Assembly (NCBI GenBank): GCA_902761755.1
Contig: CACWLP010000003.1
Span: 62,001 to 126,000, forward strand
Length of the DNA stretch: 64,000 nucleotides
Source of the DNA: an uncultured Eubacteriales bacterium
Lineage (GTDB): Bacteria; Bacillota; Clostridia; Christensenellales; Aristaeellaceae
Direction of reading: 5' to 3'
The translations under genes were made by a program, and so were the position numbers. The notes under the pieces are model-generated. The model was given only the letters and a program-made list of their open reading frames with translations, was not told where the DNA came from and did no database searches. This document shows, piece by piece, positions 1 to 12,130 of the stretch. Every line of letters starts with the position of its first letter. Positions within the stretch are counted from its first letter, which is position 1.

Positions 1-1
1 G

Positions 2-712
2 AGCGGCGAAGGCGTGCAGCAGGCGCTGCTCAAGATCCTGGAGGGCACGCTGGCCAACGTGCCGCCCCAGGGCGGGCGCAAGCATCCCCACCAGGAATGC
101 CTGCAGATCGACACCACCAACATCCTCTTCATCTGCGGCGGCGCTTTCGACGGGCTGAGCCGCCTGATCGAGCAGCGGATCGGCAAAAAGGCGCTGGGCT
201 TCGGCGCCGATCCCCAGGGGAAGAGCAGCCAGAACGTGGGGGACGTGCTCAGGCAAATGCGGCCGGAGGACCTGATGAAGTTCGGGCTGATCCCGGAATT
301 CGTGGGCCGGCTGCCCGTGACGGTGACGCTGGATGCGCTGGACGAAAACGCGCTGATGCAGATCCTGACCGAGCCCCGGAACGCGCTGGTGAAGCAGTAT
401 CAGCAGCTGATGGCCCTGGACGGGGTGGAGCTGGCGTTTGAGGAAGACGCCGTCCGCGAGATCGCCCGGCAGGCCATCGCCCGCAAGAGCGGCGCCCGGG
501 GGCTGCGGTCCATCATCGAAGGCGCGCTGCTGGATACCATGTTCGATCTGCCGGGGAAAAAGGACGTGCGCAAGTGCACCGTTACGAAGGCAGTCATCGA
601 AAACGGGGAGAAGCCGAAGCTGGAAAACGGCGAGCCGGCCAAGCCCGCCCGCCGTCCGCGCCGCGCGCCGGTGCAGGCCGCCGCCGAACCGGAGGAGCCC
701 AGCGCCAGCTGA
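2..712 (+). CDS. clpX: ATP-dependent Clp protease ATP-binding subunit ClpX, C-terminal part (5' end outside window)
   Basis: Unfoldase that feeds substrates to the ClpP peptidase in the cytosol. The reading frame is open from base 2, so the N-terminal zinc domain and Walker motifs lie upstream of the window. The visible 236 residues begin with [16 protein letters not shown] and [12 protein letters not shown], which are diagnostic of ClpX. They continue with the EFVGRLPV arginine-finger region and the sensor-II GARGLR helix. After the usual end there is an extra tail of about 30 residues rich in Pro, Arg, Ala and Glu, longer than in typical ClpX. The gene converges on the EF-G-like gene, separated by a hairpin. 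Confidence 0.96.
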   Translation, partial: SGEGVQQALLKILEGTLANVPPQGGRKHPHQECLQIDTTNILFICGGAFDGLSRLIEQRIGKKALGFGADPQGKSSQNVGDVLRQMRPEDLMKFGLIPEFVGRLPVTVTLDALDENALMQILTEPRNALVKQYQQLMALDGVELAFEEDAVREIARQAIARKSGARGLRSIIEGALLDTMFDLPGKKDVRKCTVTKAVIENGEKPKLENGEPAKPARRPRRAPVQAAAEPEEPSAS

Positions 713-736
713 TCTGCGGCAAAAAACAAAAAACCC

Positions 737-780
737 ATGAAAATGCCCCCCTCTGGCTTGCAGACGGGGGGCATCTTCAT
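737..780 (-). terminator. Rho-independent terminator of the EF-G-like gene, possibly bidirectional
   Basis: The arms atgaaaatgccccc and gggggcatcttcat form a long hairpin between the convergent clpX and EF-G-like genes. Read on the minus strand, the hairpin is followed by a T-rich tract (positions 733 down to 721), so it mainly serves the minus-strand gene. Confidence 0.85.
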
Positions 781-803
781 GCGCCGTGGGTTCGGGAAGC
801 GGA

Positions 804-2885
804 TTACTCTTCTTCTTCCTCGTCCTTCTGGGCGCTTTCGATGATCTTCTTGGCGGCGTCGGCGGGCATCTCCTCATAGCGTTCAAACCGCATGGTGAAG
901 GAGCCGCGGGCCTGGGTCATGGAGCGCAGATCGGTGGCGTACTTGAACATTTCGCCCATGGGGGCTTCGGCGGTGACGCGCTGCAGCCCGTCCACCTGAT
1001 CCATGCCCATGATGCGGCCGCGCCGCTTGTTCATATCGCCCATGATATCGCCCATGTATTCGTCGGGCACGAACACTTCCACGTGCATGATGGGCTCCAG
1101 CATCACGGGGCTGGCGTCCATGCAGCCCTTCTTGTAGGCGATGCGGGCCGCGGTCTTGAAGGCCATTTCGGAGGAGTCCACCGGGTGGTAGGAGCCGTCG
1201 TACAGCTTGGCATGGAGGCCCACCATGGGATACCCGGCCAGAACGCCCTTGCGGATGTTTTCCCGCAGGCCCTTTTCCACGGCGGGGATGAAGTTCCTCG
1301 GCACGGCGCCGCCCACCACGGCATCCTCGAACTCAAAGTCGATATTGGTATCGCCGATGGGGGAGAACTCGATCCACACGTCGCCGAACTGGCCGTGGCC
1401 GCCGGACTGCTTCTTGTGGCGGCCCTGGCAGGCGACCTTCTTGCGGATGGTTTCGCGGTAGGGGATCTTGGGATCGCTGAGCACGGCGTTGGCGCCGAAC
1501 TTGCTGGCCAGCTTGTTGCGGATCACGTCCAGATGCACTTCGCCCTGGCCGGAAACCAGGGTTTCGGTGGTCTCGGTGTTCTTTTCCACTTTGATGGAAG
1601 GATCTTCTTCCTGGAGGCGGCTCAGGCCGGAGAACACCTTGTCTTCCTCGCCCTGCTTGGCGGCGGAAATGGCCTTGGAGATGCAGGGGGCGGGGAAGTC
1701 GATGGGGGCGAAGCGGATGGGATTCGCGGCGTCGCAGAGGGTGTCGCCGGAATTGGTGAACTGCAGCTTGGAAAGCGCGCCCAGATCGCCGGCGTTGAGG
1801 ACGGAGACGTTCTGCTGCTTCTTGCCGCGCATCATGAACAGGCCGCCGGCCTTTTCGGCCTTGTCCGCGGTGGAGTTATACAGCGCGGTGGCGGGGGTGA
1901 TGGAGCCGGACATGACCCTGAACAGGCTCAGCTTGCCCACGAAGGGGTCGGCCACGGTCTTGTACACCAGGGCGGAGAAGGGCTCCGCATTGTCGCAGGT
2001 GCGCTCGGCCTTTTCGCCGGTCTTGGGGTTCTCGCCCTGGGCCTTCATGCCCTTGGGGGAGTGGAGGTAAACGCTCATCACGTCCAGCATCTTGGCGACG
2101 CCCACGCCGGTGATGGCGGACACCGCCACCACGGGCACGATGGTGCCGTTCTGCATGCCGGCGCGGAAGCCGGAGAGGATCTCCTCGTGGGTCAGCTCTT
2201 CGCCTTCCAGGTATTTCATCATCAGCTCGTCGTCGGCGCCGGCGGCGGCTTCGGTGATTTCTTCCATGGCGGTCTCGATGGCGGAGGCCATATCGCCGGG
2301 CACGGGCACTTCCTTGAGGGCCTTGCCGGCGCCTTCATAGGCCTTGTTTTCCAGCACGTTCACCACGCCCTTGAAGGAGGCGCCGGCGCCGATGGGCAGC
2401 AGCATGGGCACCACGGAGGAGCCGAACTTGCCGCGCAGCTGGTCGATCACTTTCATGTAGTTGGCGTTTTCAGCGTCCATGCGGTTGATGATGAACATGC
2501 GGCACACGCCGTTTTTCTGGGCGTAGCCCCAGGCCTTTTCAGCGCCCACATCCAGCCCGCTGACGGCGCCCACCACGATGCCCGCGGTTTCCACCACGCG
2601 GAGGGGGCCCATCATTTCGCCGATAAAATCAAAATAGCCGGGCACGTCGATGACGTTGATCTTGGTGCCTTTCCATTCCACGGGCGCCACGGCCGCGCTG
2701 ATGGAAATGCCGCGCTTGTTTTCTTCGGGATCGTAGTCCGTGGTGGCGGAGCCGTCCTCCACCCGGCCCTGACGGTCCACCATGCCCGCGGCGTACAGCA
2801 TCGCTTCGGTCAGGGTGGTTTTTCCGTTGCTGCCGTGACCAATCAGGGTAATGTTGCGGATTTTTTCGGTTTGAAAGTCTGCCAT
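804..2885 (-). CDS. elongation factor G-like GTPase (EF-G2-type paralogue)
   Basis: Translational GTPase of the EF-G family, 693 residues. It has G1 GHGSNGKT at residues 16-23, a switch I RGISI at 58-62, G3 DVPGY at 80-84 and G4 NRMD at 134-137, followed by EF-G domains II-V. Canonical EF-G has DTPGH at G3. Here the histidine that activates water is Tyr84, a trait I associate with the EF-G2-like paralogues rather than housekeeping FusA. The start is the ATG at 2885, preceded by a GGGGG ribosome site; an upstream in-frame start is less likely. Its exact role (accessory translocation or GTPase-independent recycling) cannot be read from sequence. It is monocistronic, with its own promoter and terminator. 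Confidence 0.9.
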   Translation of the reverse strand: MADFQTEKIRNITLIGHGSNGKTTLTEAMLYAAGMVDRQGRVEDGSATTDYDPEENKRGISISAAVAPVEWKGTKINVIDVPGYFDFIGEMMGPLRVVETAGIVVGAVSGLDVGAEKAWGYAQKNGVCRMFIINRMDAENANYMKVIDQLRGKFGSSVVPMLLPIGAGASFKGVVNVLENKAYEGAGKALKEVPVPGDMASAIETAMEEITEAAAGADDELMMKYLEGEELTHEEILSGFRAGMQNGTIVPVVAVSAITGVGVAKMLDVMSVYLHSPKGMKAQGENPKTGEKAERTCDNAEPFSALVYKTVADPFVGKLSLFRVMSGSITPATALYNSTADKAEKAGGLFMMRGKKQQNVSVLNAGDLGALSKLQFTNSGDTLCDAANPIRFAPIDFPAPCISKAISAAKQGEEDKVFSGLSRLQEEDPSIKVEKNTETTETLVSGQGEVHLDVIRNKLASKFGANAVLSDPKIPYRETIRKKVACQGRHKKQSGGHGQFGDVWIEFSPIGDTNIDFEFEDAVVGGAVPRNFIPAVEKGLRENIRKGVLAGYPMVGLHAKLYDGSYHPVDSSEMAFKTAARIAYKKGCMDASPVMLEPIMHVEVFVPDEYMGDIMGDMNKRRGRIMGMDQVDGLQRVTAEAPMGEMFKYATDLRSMTQARGSFTMRFERYEEMPADAAKKIIESAQKDEEEEE

Positions 2886-2959
2886 GACGAATCCCCCTAT
2901 GAAAATGATTTGCATTCATGCCTCATACATGAACAGGATGCCAAATGCACACACCAGTC

Positions 2960-2988
2960 ATTTTAACAGAAAACGGAATAAAATACAA
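2960..2988 (-). promoter_or_regulatory. sigma-A-type promoter of the EF-G-like gene
   Basis: On the minus strand, TTGTAT (2988-2983) and TAAAAT (2965-2960) are separated by exactly 17 bp, about 75 bp upstream of the ATG. Confidence 0.7.
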
Positions 2989-3000
2989 GCCGTCTGAGCC

Positions 3001-3030
3001 AAAAGTTTTGGGCGGCGGCCCAAAACATTT
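3001..3030 (-). terminator. terminator after the helical-bundle gene
   Basis: A 9-bp stem GTTTTGGGC/GCCCAAAAC, followed on the minus strand by TTTTGG, lies just downstream of the gene ending at 3063. Confidence 0.7.
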
Positions 3031-3062
3031 TGACCCGGACGGCCGAATGGATGCGCCGGGGG

Positions 3063-3497
3063 TTACAGGTATGCCCGCAGATCCTGGGAAAGGCTGTCCT
3101 CCAGGCCGATGAGCTTCCGGGCCAGGCCCTTGGCGTCCTCGTCTGCCGCCTGGTATTGGTTCAGGTAACGGCTTAAGGACTTGATCCCCATGGCGCACCC
3201 GTCGGTCATCAGGTCCGCGATGGTGGAATCGGAATGGTCCAGGGCCAGCTCGGCATGGGCCTTGAGCCAGCTCATGCCGCTGGCCATGGGGTTGGGCTTC
3301 TTGCCTGCGTCGTCGAAGCGGTGCAGGGCTTCCGTGATATCCCGGGAAACGGTCTCGTGGCTGTCCAGGGACGCTTTGAGAAGCTCCCGGAGCGCCGGGG
3401 TCTCCGCCGCGCTCAATACGCCGTTCAGGGAATCCATGCCCATCCGGGCCCCCGCGTCGCACTCCCGCAGCAGCTTCACTGTATCCTGTTCGATCAT
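3063..3497 (-). CDS. small four-helix-bundle (ferritin-like) protein of unknown function
   Basis: 144 residues, predicted almost entirely helical, with no signal peptide or membrane segment. It resembles a widespread clostridial family with a LLRECDAGARMG start, a central MASGMSWLKAH segment and a DGCAMGIKSLSRYLN segment. I know of no established function; DUF2383-like ferritin folds are the nearest comparison. The ATG at 3497 is chosen because AAGGAGG sits 7 nt upstream, while the longer in-frame extension has no such site. It is a single gene, with a terminator at 3001-3030. Confidence 0.75.
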   Translation of the reverse strand: MIEQDTVKLLRECDAGARMGMDSLNGVLSAAETPALRELLKASLDSHETVSRDITEALHRFDDAGKKPNPMASGMSWLKAHAELALDHSDSTIADLMTDGCAMGIKSLSRYLNQYQAADEDAKGLARKLIGLEDSLSQDLRAYL

Positions 3498-3603
3498 GGC
3501 TGTGCCTCCTTGATGTTTGATACATTCAGCATACCCGGGAGGACAGCGGGATATGTGCGAAGCGTGAATATCTAACAATTTTTTCAAATTCTTTACGGAA
3601 TGG

Positions 3604-3632
3604 TTGAAAAAAGAATACAGATATGTTAAGAT
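3604..3632 (+). promoter_or_regulatory. promoter of the secreted Ig-like protein gene
   Basis: TTGAAA at 3604-3609 and TAAGAT at 3627-3632 have a 17-bp spacer and lie about 50 bp upstream of the chosen TTG start. Confidence 0.6.
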
Positions 3633-3684
3633 ATACGTTGCGATTTCGTGCGCGGCCGGGCCGCCGAAGGGAGAGAAGGAAGAA

Positions 3685-5208
3685 TTGCGGAAGTATCGGA
3701 TCTTTTTGCTGATGGCGGTGATTCTGATTTGCCTGCCGGCGGCGGTGCTGGCGCAGACCTACACGTTCGGGGACGTGCGGGCGTCCGTGGATATTCCGGC
3801 GGAATATGAAACGGTGCTGACCCCGTATAACCTGGCCACCCAGGGCGAATACCTGGCCGCCCAGGGAAAGGATGCGGAAACGCTGCAGGCGGAGTTTGCG
3901 GCGGAGGGCGTGCTGCTCATGGCCATCGACGCAGAGACGGACAGAACGCTGGTGATCACCGCCCTCAAGGACGTGGACGCTCAGACCTATTTTGACCTGA
4001 ATCTCCAGGACGAGGACATGCGCAAGGAATTCCGCGTATCCCACAGCAACGGCAGCGCCTACGGCGTGCTGGGCTATTCGTACACCGATAAAAAACCCGA
4101 ATGGAAGAATTACGGCGGGGACACCCTGCGCTTCCTGGTCACGAAATACAGCCTGCGGCAGGAGGGCCAGCTGGTATGCACCGGCTATCAGCGGCGCACC
4201 ATCCGCAACGGATACACCATCACATTGGATATGCAGGTGCGGGGCCGCATGGCCAAGGAAAACGACAACGACGCGCTGGAAGCCGTGATGAAGACCTGGC
4301 AGTTCACCGAGATCCTGCCCATGCCGGCCCTGCCCATCAAGCTGACCGTTTCCTCCGCGCCCCCGGCCAGCACCAACGAAGGCGCCTTTACCATCACGGG
4401 CTCCACCCAGAAAAAAGCCACCGTGACCGCCACGGTGTTTTCCATGGGCAAGGCGAACGGCGAAACCTTTACCACCGTGGCCAACAACAGCGGCAATTTC
4501 TCCCTGCCGGTGAAGCTGTCTTCCCAGGGCGTGTATTCCCTGACGCTGACCGCGGAAGCGCCGGACGCCATCGCCGCAAAACGGCAGTACAAGATCAGCT
4601 ACCGGAAAAACGAACTGCCCGTGGAAATCACCGCCGCGCCCCCCGCCGTCCTGTCCGACGAAACGCTGGTGGCGGGCAGCACCATCGCCGGGGCGAAGAT
4701 CCAGCTGGCGGTGTCCGGCCCGGTGGAGTACGTCCGGTCCACCACCGGGAAGACCTTCAGCTTCAAGGTGGATACCAGCGCCGAGGGGACTTACCATTTC
4801 GTGCTGAGCGTGAACAAAAAGGGCATGGAGGAGCAGGTGTTCACCTACACCGCCTCCCGCACGTATTCCGATCTGGAGCGCCGCGACCGGATCCGGGAAA
4901 GCGCCAGGCGGATCGACTACAAAAACCTGGCCAAGAACGAATACCAGGGGCGCACCGCCAAGGAAACGGGGTACGTCACCTCCGTGACGCAAACCATCAG
5001 CGAATGGGTGGTCACATTGGCGCTGACCAAAACCAACGCGGGCAATTACAAAGAAATCATTTATGTGATCTGCCAGGAGGAGCCGGGCGTGACCACGGAC
5101 GCGCAGGTGACCGTATACGGCCAGACCGCCGGGGCTTACAGCGTGCTGAACGAGGAAGGCAACGTGAAGGTCTATCCCCGGATGAACGCGTATTTCTTCG
5201 ATCAATAA
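3685..5208 (+). CDS. secreted protein with Ig-like repeats and a C-terminal OB-fold-like domain
   Basis: 507 residues. The TTG at 3685 is preferred because GAGAAGGAAG lies just upstream and a signal peptide (KYRIF, a hydrophobic core, then AVLA before QTYTF) follows directly. An N-terminal domain of about 190 residues resembles a lipoprotein-type binding module. Two Ig-like beta domains follow, roughly residues 205-300 and 300-395 (each with a VSSAPP/ITAAPP opening, a GS turn and a GxFS/FSFK strand). The C-terminal 120 residues look like an OB-fold (tRNA_anti-like) module. It probably acts outside the membrane. I do not recognise a specific function, and the gene stands alone between its own promoter and terminator. 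Confidence 0.7.
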   Translation: MRKYRIFLLMAVILICLPAAVLAQTYTFGDVRASVDIPAEYETVLTPYNLATQGEYLAAQGKDAETLQAEFAAEGVLLMAIDAETDRTLVITALKDVDAQTYFDLNLQDEDMRKEFRVSHSNGSAYGVLGYSYTDKKPEWKNYGGDTLRFLVTKYSLRQEGQLVCTGYQRRTIRNGYTITLDMQVRGRMAKENDNDALEAVMKTWQFTEILPMPALPIKLTVSSAPPASTNEGAFTITGSTQKKATVTATVFSMGKANGETFTTVANNSGNFSLPVKLSSQGVYSLTLTAEAPDAIAAKRQYKISYRKNELPVEITAAPPAVLSDETLVAGSTIAGAKIQLAVSGPVEYVRSTTGKTFSFKVDTSAEGTYHFVLSVNKKGMEEQVFTYTASRTYSDLERRDRIRESARRIDYKNLAKNEYQGRTAKETGYVTSVTQTISEWVVTLALTKTNAGNYKEIIYVICQEEPGVTTDAQVTVYGQTAGAYSVLNEEGNVKVYPRMNAYFFDQ

Positions 5209-5225
5209 AAAAACGCAGCAAAAAA

Positions 5226-5256
5226 GCAGGGGCTTCCTTTGGCCCCTGCTTTTTTT
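5226..5256. terminator. bidirectional terminator between convergent genes
   Basis: The perfect stem GCAGGGGC (5226-5233) and GCCCCTGC (5242-5249) has a T7 run on the plus side and an A run on the left that becomes T on the minus strand. It serves both the secreted-protein gene and the nitroreductase gene. Confidence 0.92.
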
Positions 5257-5259
5257 GCA

Positions 5260-5802
5260 TTATTCTTCGATGCTTTCTCCCCGATAGGCGTTGAACCAGG
5301 CCCTTTCGCCGGCGGGCAGCTTTTTAGGCTGCGCAGGGACGCTTTCGGCGACGCCCACGGGCAGGAAACATACCAGCTCGCACTCCTCCGGAACGCCCAG
5401 GATGCGGGCGATCCTGGCGCCGATCCGGTCGGCGTCGGTGATGTGGCCCTCGTACCAGCAGCTCTGATACCCCAGGGCCACCGCGGCCAGCAGCATGTTT
5501 TCGATGGCGGCGGCGTAATCCTGCACGGCAAAGCACCGGTCCCGGTACGCGATGATCTTCCGGGAAAGCACACAGATGGCGGCGGGAGCGGTCTGGGCCA
5601 CGGGCGGGTCGATCTCCGCTTTGATCCGGGCCAGGATGTCCGGATCGTCCACGGCGATGAGGCTGACGGTCTGCTTATTGCAGCCGGAGGGCGCGGCGAG
5701 GCCGGCCTGGAGGATGGCAATCAGATCCTTCCGGGGGACGGGATCGCTGCGATAGGCGCCGCGGTAGCTGCGGCGGGAAAGGATGGCGTTCAGGGCGTCC
5801 AT
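5260..5802 (-). CDS. nitroreductase family protein (FMN-dependent oxidoreductase)
   Basis: 180 residues, the size of the short nitroreductase class. The start MDALNAILSRRSYR is the classic FMN phosphate-binding SRRSxR segment. It is followed by LAAPSGCNKQ (the ribityl-binding region) and a C-terminal LGVPEECELVCFLPVG strand typical of the family. FMN-dependent reduction of small electrophiles or nitro compounds is expected; the substrate is unknown. The ATG at 5802 has AGGAGG 8-9 nt upstream. It follows yhbY with almost no gap, so it is probably the last gene of the obg-yhbY transcript. Confidence 0.88.
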   Translation of the reverse strand: MDALNAILSRRSYRGAYRSDPVPRKDLIAILQAGLAAPSGCNKQTVSLIAVDDPDILARIKAEIDPPVAQTAPAAICVLSRKIIAYRDRCFAVQDYAAAIENMLLAAVALGYQSCWYEGHITDADRIGARIARILGVPEECELVCFLPVGVAESVPAQPKKLPAGERAWFNAYRGESIEE

Positions 5803-5819
5803 GTTTCTGGCCTCCTGTT

Positions 5820-6119
5820 TTACGGCAGGACGATGGTGGGGTCCTTGCGCCGGGGACGGTAAACGGAAAACTTGCTGCCGATGCACTGCACCGGGGCGGC
5901 GTGGACCCGCTCGCACAGCTCCCGGCAGGCTTCCCGGGCGGTGAGGGGCGCTTCCCGCTGCACGGAGCATTTGATCAGTTCCCGGGCTTCCAGCACGTTC
6001 CAGGCTTCGGTGACGGTGGCGTCGGTGATGCCCTCCTTGCCGATGTATAGCACGGGCTGCAGGGCGTTGCACAGGGAGCGCAGATAAGCGCGCTGCTTGC
6101 TTGTGATTTCCAGCTGCAT
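5820..6119 (-). CDS. yhbY: YhbY-type RNA-binding protein (CRM domain)
   Basis: 99 residues forming a single CRS1/YhbY domain. LTSKQRAYLR-type helix 1 (here ITSKQRAYLRSL) and the GKEGIT loop (residues 28-33), which corresponds to the GxxG-like RNA-binding loop, are both present. Members associate with pre-50S ribosomal particles. It lies 18 bp downstream of obg, another 50S assembly factor, in the same orientation. That neighbourhood supports a ribosome-assembly role. Confidence 0.92.
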   Translation of the reverse strand: MQLEITSKQRAYLRSLCNALQPVLYIGKEGITDATVTEAWNVLEARELIKCSVQREAPLTAREACRELCERVHAAPVQCIGSKFSVYRPRRKDPTIVLP

Positions 6120-6137
6120 GATGGGTGATTCCTTTCT

Positions 6138-7461
<1,324 letters not shown>

Positions 7462-7462
<1 letters not shown>

Positions 7463-7553
7463 GGCGGAGAAGGAGAGATTTGAACTCTCGCTAGGATTCA
7501 CTCCTACTACTCCCTTAGCAGGGGAGCCCCTTCGGCCACTTGGGTACTTCTCC
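7462..7553 (-). tRNA. tRNA-Ser (anticodon GCT)
   Basis: The acceptor stem GGAGAAG/CTTCTCC is followed by G and an encoded CCA. The anticodon stem CTCCC/GGGAG encloses the loop CTGCTAA, giving anticodon GCT (AGC/AGU codons). A long variable arm (TAGTAGGAGTGAATCCTA) is the class II hallmark of serine tRNA. The T arm carries GTTCAAATC. Confidence 0.97.
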
Positions 7554-7587
7554 ATTTGGCTTGCCTGCGCTTTCCCAGGAAAGAAAA

Positions 7588-7676
7588 TGGCGGAGAGAGA
7601 GGGATTCGAACCCCCGGTGCCTTTCGGCATCACTGGTTTTCAAGACCAGCGCCATCAACCGCTCGGCCATCCCTCC
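7588..7676 (-). tRNA. tRNA-Ser (anticodon TGA)
   Basis: The acceptor stem GGAGGGA pairs with TCTCTCC and is followed by an encoded GCCA. The anticodon stem CTGGT/ACCAG encloses CTTGAAA, giving anticodon TGA (UCA codons). The variable arm GATGCCGAAAGGCAC is class II, and the T loop GTTCGAATC is present. It is co-transcribed with tRNA-Ser(GCT), 34 bp upstream of it. Confidence 0.97.
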
Positions 7677-7713
7677 GCGGATGGGACTGACAGCCGCCCC
7701 GAAGCGCCCAATC

Positions 7714-7743
7714 AGTATATCAAACGCGAAGGGGGTTTGTCAA
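7714..7743 (-). promoter_or_regulatory. strong promoter of the tRNA-Ser pair
   Basis: On the minus strand, TTGACA (7743-7738) and TATACT (7719-7714) have an 18-bp spacer, about 37 bp upstream of the first tRNA. Confidence 0.8.
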
Positions 7744-7765
7744 TCCCTTTGCCCGGGAAAAGTTT

Positions 7766-9283
7766 TTACCGGCTCTGGGTGCCCACCAGGTATACGGCTT
7801 CCCGGGCTTTGCATTCGTCCCGGCTGACGAAGGTTTCGGAGATCAACTGGCCGTTCTGCCATTTCTGCAGATAAGTCTCGTTGATGAAGCCGTCCCGGGC
7901 CTCCCGGTAGAGGTAGGTTTCGTCGGTGTAGGTGACGTGCTGATGCTCCGTATCCTTGACGTAGGAAACGTTCAGGGGGGCGGGGATCACCTCCACCTGC
8001 TCCTGGGTGCGCAGCTTATAGGACACGCCTTCCCCCAGGCTGGGGCCGTAGATGCACACCACGCACTGATAGCGGCTCTTGCTCTTTCCGACGGTTTCCA
8101 CCCGGGCGGTGATGTAAACGGGGCCGTCGTAATTGTTTTTGAAGCGCAGGTTCAGCCGGTTGTACACCACGGTGGCGTCCTGGCCAAAGGTGGTGTAGGA
8201 TACCTGATCGGCGTGGGGAGAACGCTCCACGATCTCCAGGCCGGATTGCAGCGCCGCCAGGTACACCGTGGTGCTGGCCTGGCACACGCCGCCGCCGATG
8301 CCCACGGTTTCCAGCCCGCCTTCGCCGTATTCGATGGCGGGGCGGTAGCCGTTTTCAAAGGTGCGGTCCAGGGTGATTTTGTTGAAATTGAAGGTGTCGC
8401 CCGGGGCTACGACGGTGCCGTTGATGTAGGAAAAGGCCTTGCGGATATTGCTGTTGCGGTATTCGCTGGAGGAGGTGGAAATGGGGGTCACGGCCTTGCA
8501 CAGCAGGGTGACCTGATTTCGCACGTCCGCCTCCGTGACCTGGGCGGGCAACGTTTCTGGCTCCAGCTCCAGGTCGCCGCTTTGCCCCAGGGCCGCCATC
8601 GAGAGCACCTGCTGCTTCACTTTTTCCACGTCCAGGGCGGAGCCCGGATGATCCGGCTGGATGGTAAAGGGATCCTCCAGGTCCGGGCTGAACGCCACGA
8701 GGTAAGCGTCCATCGGCGCCCAGGAGAGGGAGTTCTGGATCTGGGAAAGCACGCTGTCCAGCTCCGCTTGGTTGATTTCAAACCCGGGGGTGTTGGCGAT
8801 CCGGGGGCTTTCGCGCAGGGCGTCGATCTCGGCCTTGCGCTCCTCCAGGGTGCCCAGCTTGCCCAGGCGGTAAAGCTCTTCCAGCAGGGTGTACACCTGT
8901 TGTTTTTCCGCGTCCAGGGAAGCGTATTTCATGGTATAGTAGGTATGCCCACGGTAATTCAGGTTCAGCGTCCAGCTGTCCTTGCGGGTGCAGATCTGTT
9001 CCCACACGGCGTCGATGGCTTCCTGGGGGGTTTTGCCTTCCAGGTTCACGCCGTCCACCACGATATTGGGGGCGAATACGCCGTCATAAGCCGTCACCGC
9101 ATCCTTGAGGGCCTGGTGCTCCGCGTTGGTGCGGCGGATGCTGAGGGAAATCAGGATGCCCCCCACGGCCAGCGCGCACAAAACCAGCGCCGCCAGCGTC
9201 AGCGCGACGGCTTTTTTGCTGATCCGCTTCGGTTTATCCGGCGCGGGCAGGGGAGGGGGCTGATAGCCCTGGCGGTATTGCAT
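7766..9283 (-). CDS. membrane-anchored VanW family protein
   Basis: 505 residues. A short proline-rich cytoplasmic N-terminus is followed by one transmembrane helix (about residues 26-50), putting the rest outside the membrane. Next comes a peptidoglycan-binding-type domain (residues 70-270), then a VanW domain starting near residue 285 (NSNIRKAFSYINGTVVAPGDTF, then the conserved GGGVCQASTTVY). VanW proteins occur with vancomycin-resistance genes and in many Clostridia as envelope proteins; the biochemical role is unknown. No resistance genes accompany it here, so resistance should not be inferred. It lies just downstream of the PHP gene on the same strand. Confidence 0.88.
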   Translation of the reverse strand: MQYRQGYQPPPLPAPDKPKRISKKAVALTLAALVLCALAVGGILISLSIRRTNAEHQALKDAVTAYDGVFAPNIVVDGVNLEGKTPQEAIDAVWEQICTRKDSWTLNLNYRGHTYYTMKYASLDAEKQQVYTLLEELYRLGKLGTLEERKAEIDALRESPRIANTPGFEINQAELDSVLSQIQNSLSWAPMDAYLVAFSPDLEDPFTIQPDHPGSALDVEKVKQQVLSMAALGQSGDLELEPETLPAQVTEADVRNQVTLLCKAVTPISTSSSEYRNSNIRKAFSYINGTVVAPGDTFNFNKITLDRTFENGYRPAIEYGEGGLETVGIGGGVCQASTTVYLAALQSGLEIVERSPHADQVSYTTFGQDATVVYNRLNLRFKNNYDGPVYITARVETVGKSKSRYQCVVCIYGPSLGEGVSYKLRTQEQVEVIPAPLNVSYVKDTEHQHVTYTDETYLYREARDGFINETYLQKWQNGQLISETFVSRDECKAREAVYLVGTQSR

Positions 9284-9304
9284 GGAAAAACTCCTTGATA
9301 TCGG

Positions 9305-10146
9305 TTAAATGCGATGCTTTTTGGCGGCCCGGTACAGCTTCCAGGCGTCCTCGCAGGCTTGGGGCCATTCGGCTGCGGTTTCTCCGATCCGGCCGTGGCT
9401 GCCCCGGAAATCGTGGAAATCGCTGCCGCCGGTGACCAGCAGCCCGTTCTGGCGGGCGATACGATCCCACAAAGGATAATTCTGGCGGTTGGCGGGATGA
9501 TAGACCTCGACGCCCATCAGCCCGGCGTCGATCCACCGGCGCAGCATGGGCAGCAGCCGTTCCTGCGGCCAGGGAATCAATCCGGGATGGGCCAGTACCG
9601 GCACCGCGCCCCGGGACCGGAGCAGCGATATGGCCTCGGATGCAGCGGGGGTTTCCCGGGGCACGCAGGCCGGACGGCCCTTGCCCAGATATTTGGAGAA
9701 AGCTTCGCCTTCGTTCTGTACGTATCCTTTCGCCGTCAGCGCCCGGGCGATGTGCAGACGCCCCACCGTGCCTTCGGCGCCGGCGGAAAGCTCGTCCCAG
9801 TCCAGGGGCATGCCCATATCGCACAGGACGCGGACGGCCCGCCTGGTCCTTTCCAGCCGCATGGCGTCGGACTTACGGAGAAACGAAAGCAGCGCTTCGT
9901 CCTCCGGATCCACGCCGTAGCCCAGGATGTGAATGTCCTCGTCGCCCTCCGTGCTGATTTCCACGCCGGGGATAAAGGCCAATCCCCGCTCGTAAGCGGC
10001 GTCGAAAGCCGCGGGCAGGGAGGCCACGGTATCGTGGTCGGTGACGGAAAAAAGCGTCACATCCGCGCGCTGCACCTGGCGGGCCAGCTCGTGCACGGAA
10101 AGCACGCCGTCGGACGCGGCGGTGTGCATGTGCAGGTCCGGGCGGA

Positions 10147-10150
<4 letters not shown>
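9305..10150 (-). CDS. PHP-domain phosphoesterase (YciV/RNase AM-like)
   Basis: 281 residues. The PHP metal ligands are visible: DLHMHTAASDG at residues 5-15, TDHDT in the next strand, a Glu in PGVEIST, and later HPGLIPW and the GGSDFH motif near the C-terminus. Relatives hydrolyse 3',5'-bisphosphonucleosides (pAp) or trim short RNAs with Mn or Fe. The ATG at 10150 overlaps the ftsH stop codon as ATGA, so translation is probably coupled to ftsH. The exact substrate is inferred from family only. Confidence 0.85.
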
Positions 10151-12048
<1,898 letters not shown>

Positions 12049-12088
12049 AATTCAAGTCCTCCTAAAAATACAATGGGGCCAGAAAAAC

Positions 12089-12118
12089 ATTATAACACAT
12101 CTATTGTAGAATTTGCAA
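12089..12118 (-). promoter_or_regulatory. promoter of ftsH
   Basis: On the minus strand, TTGCAA (12118-12113) and TATAAT (12094-12089) have an 18-bp spacer, in the gap between hpt and ftsH. Confidence 0.65.
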
Positions 12119-12130
12119 TCTTTCGCCGCA

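Noticed and set aside
786..2966. Long plus-strand open frame opposite the EF-G-like gene
   Set aside because: Same kind of antisense shadow; it is Gly/His-rich and has no ribosome site.
2923..3525. Second minus-strand frame overlapping the helical-bundle gene
   Set aside because: It is Arg/Gly/Pro-rich, with no ribosome site, and overlaps the better-supported frame.
7766..9283. Vancomycin resistance determinant suggested by the VanW domain
   Set aside because: VanW-domain proteins are common in Clostridia without resistance, and no vanH/A/X or vanR/S genes are nearby.
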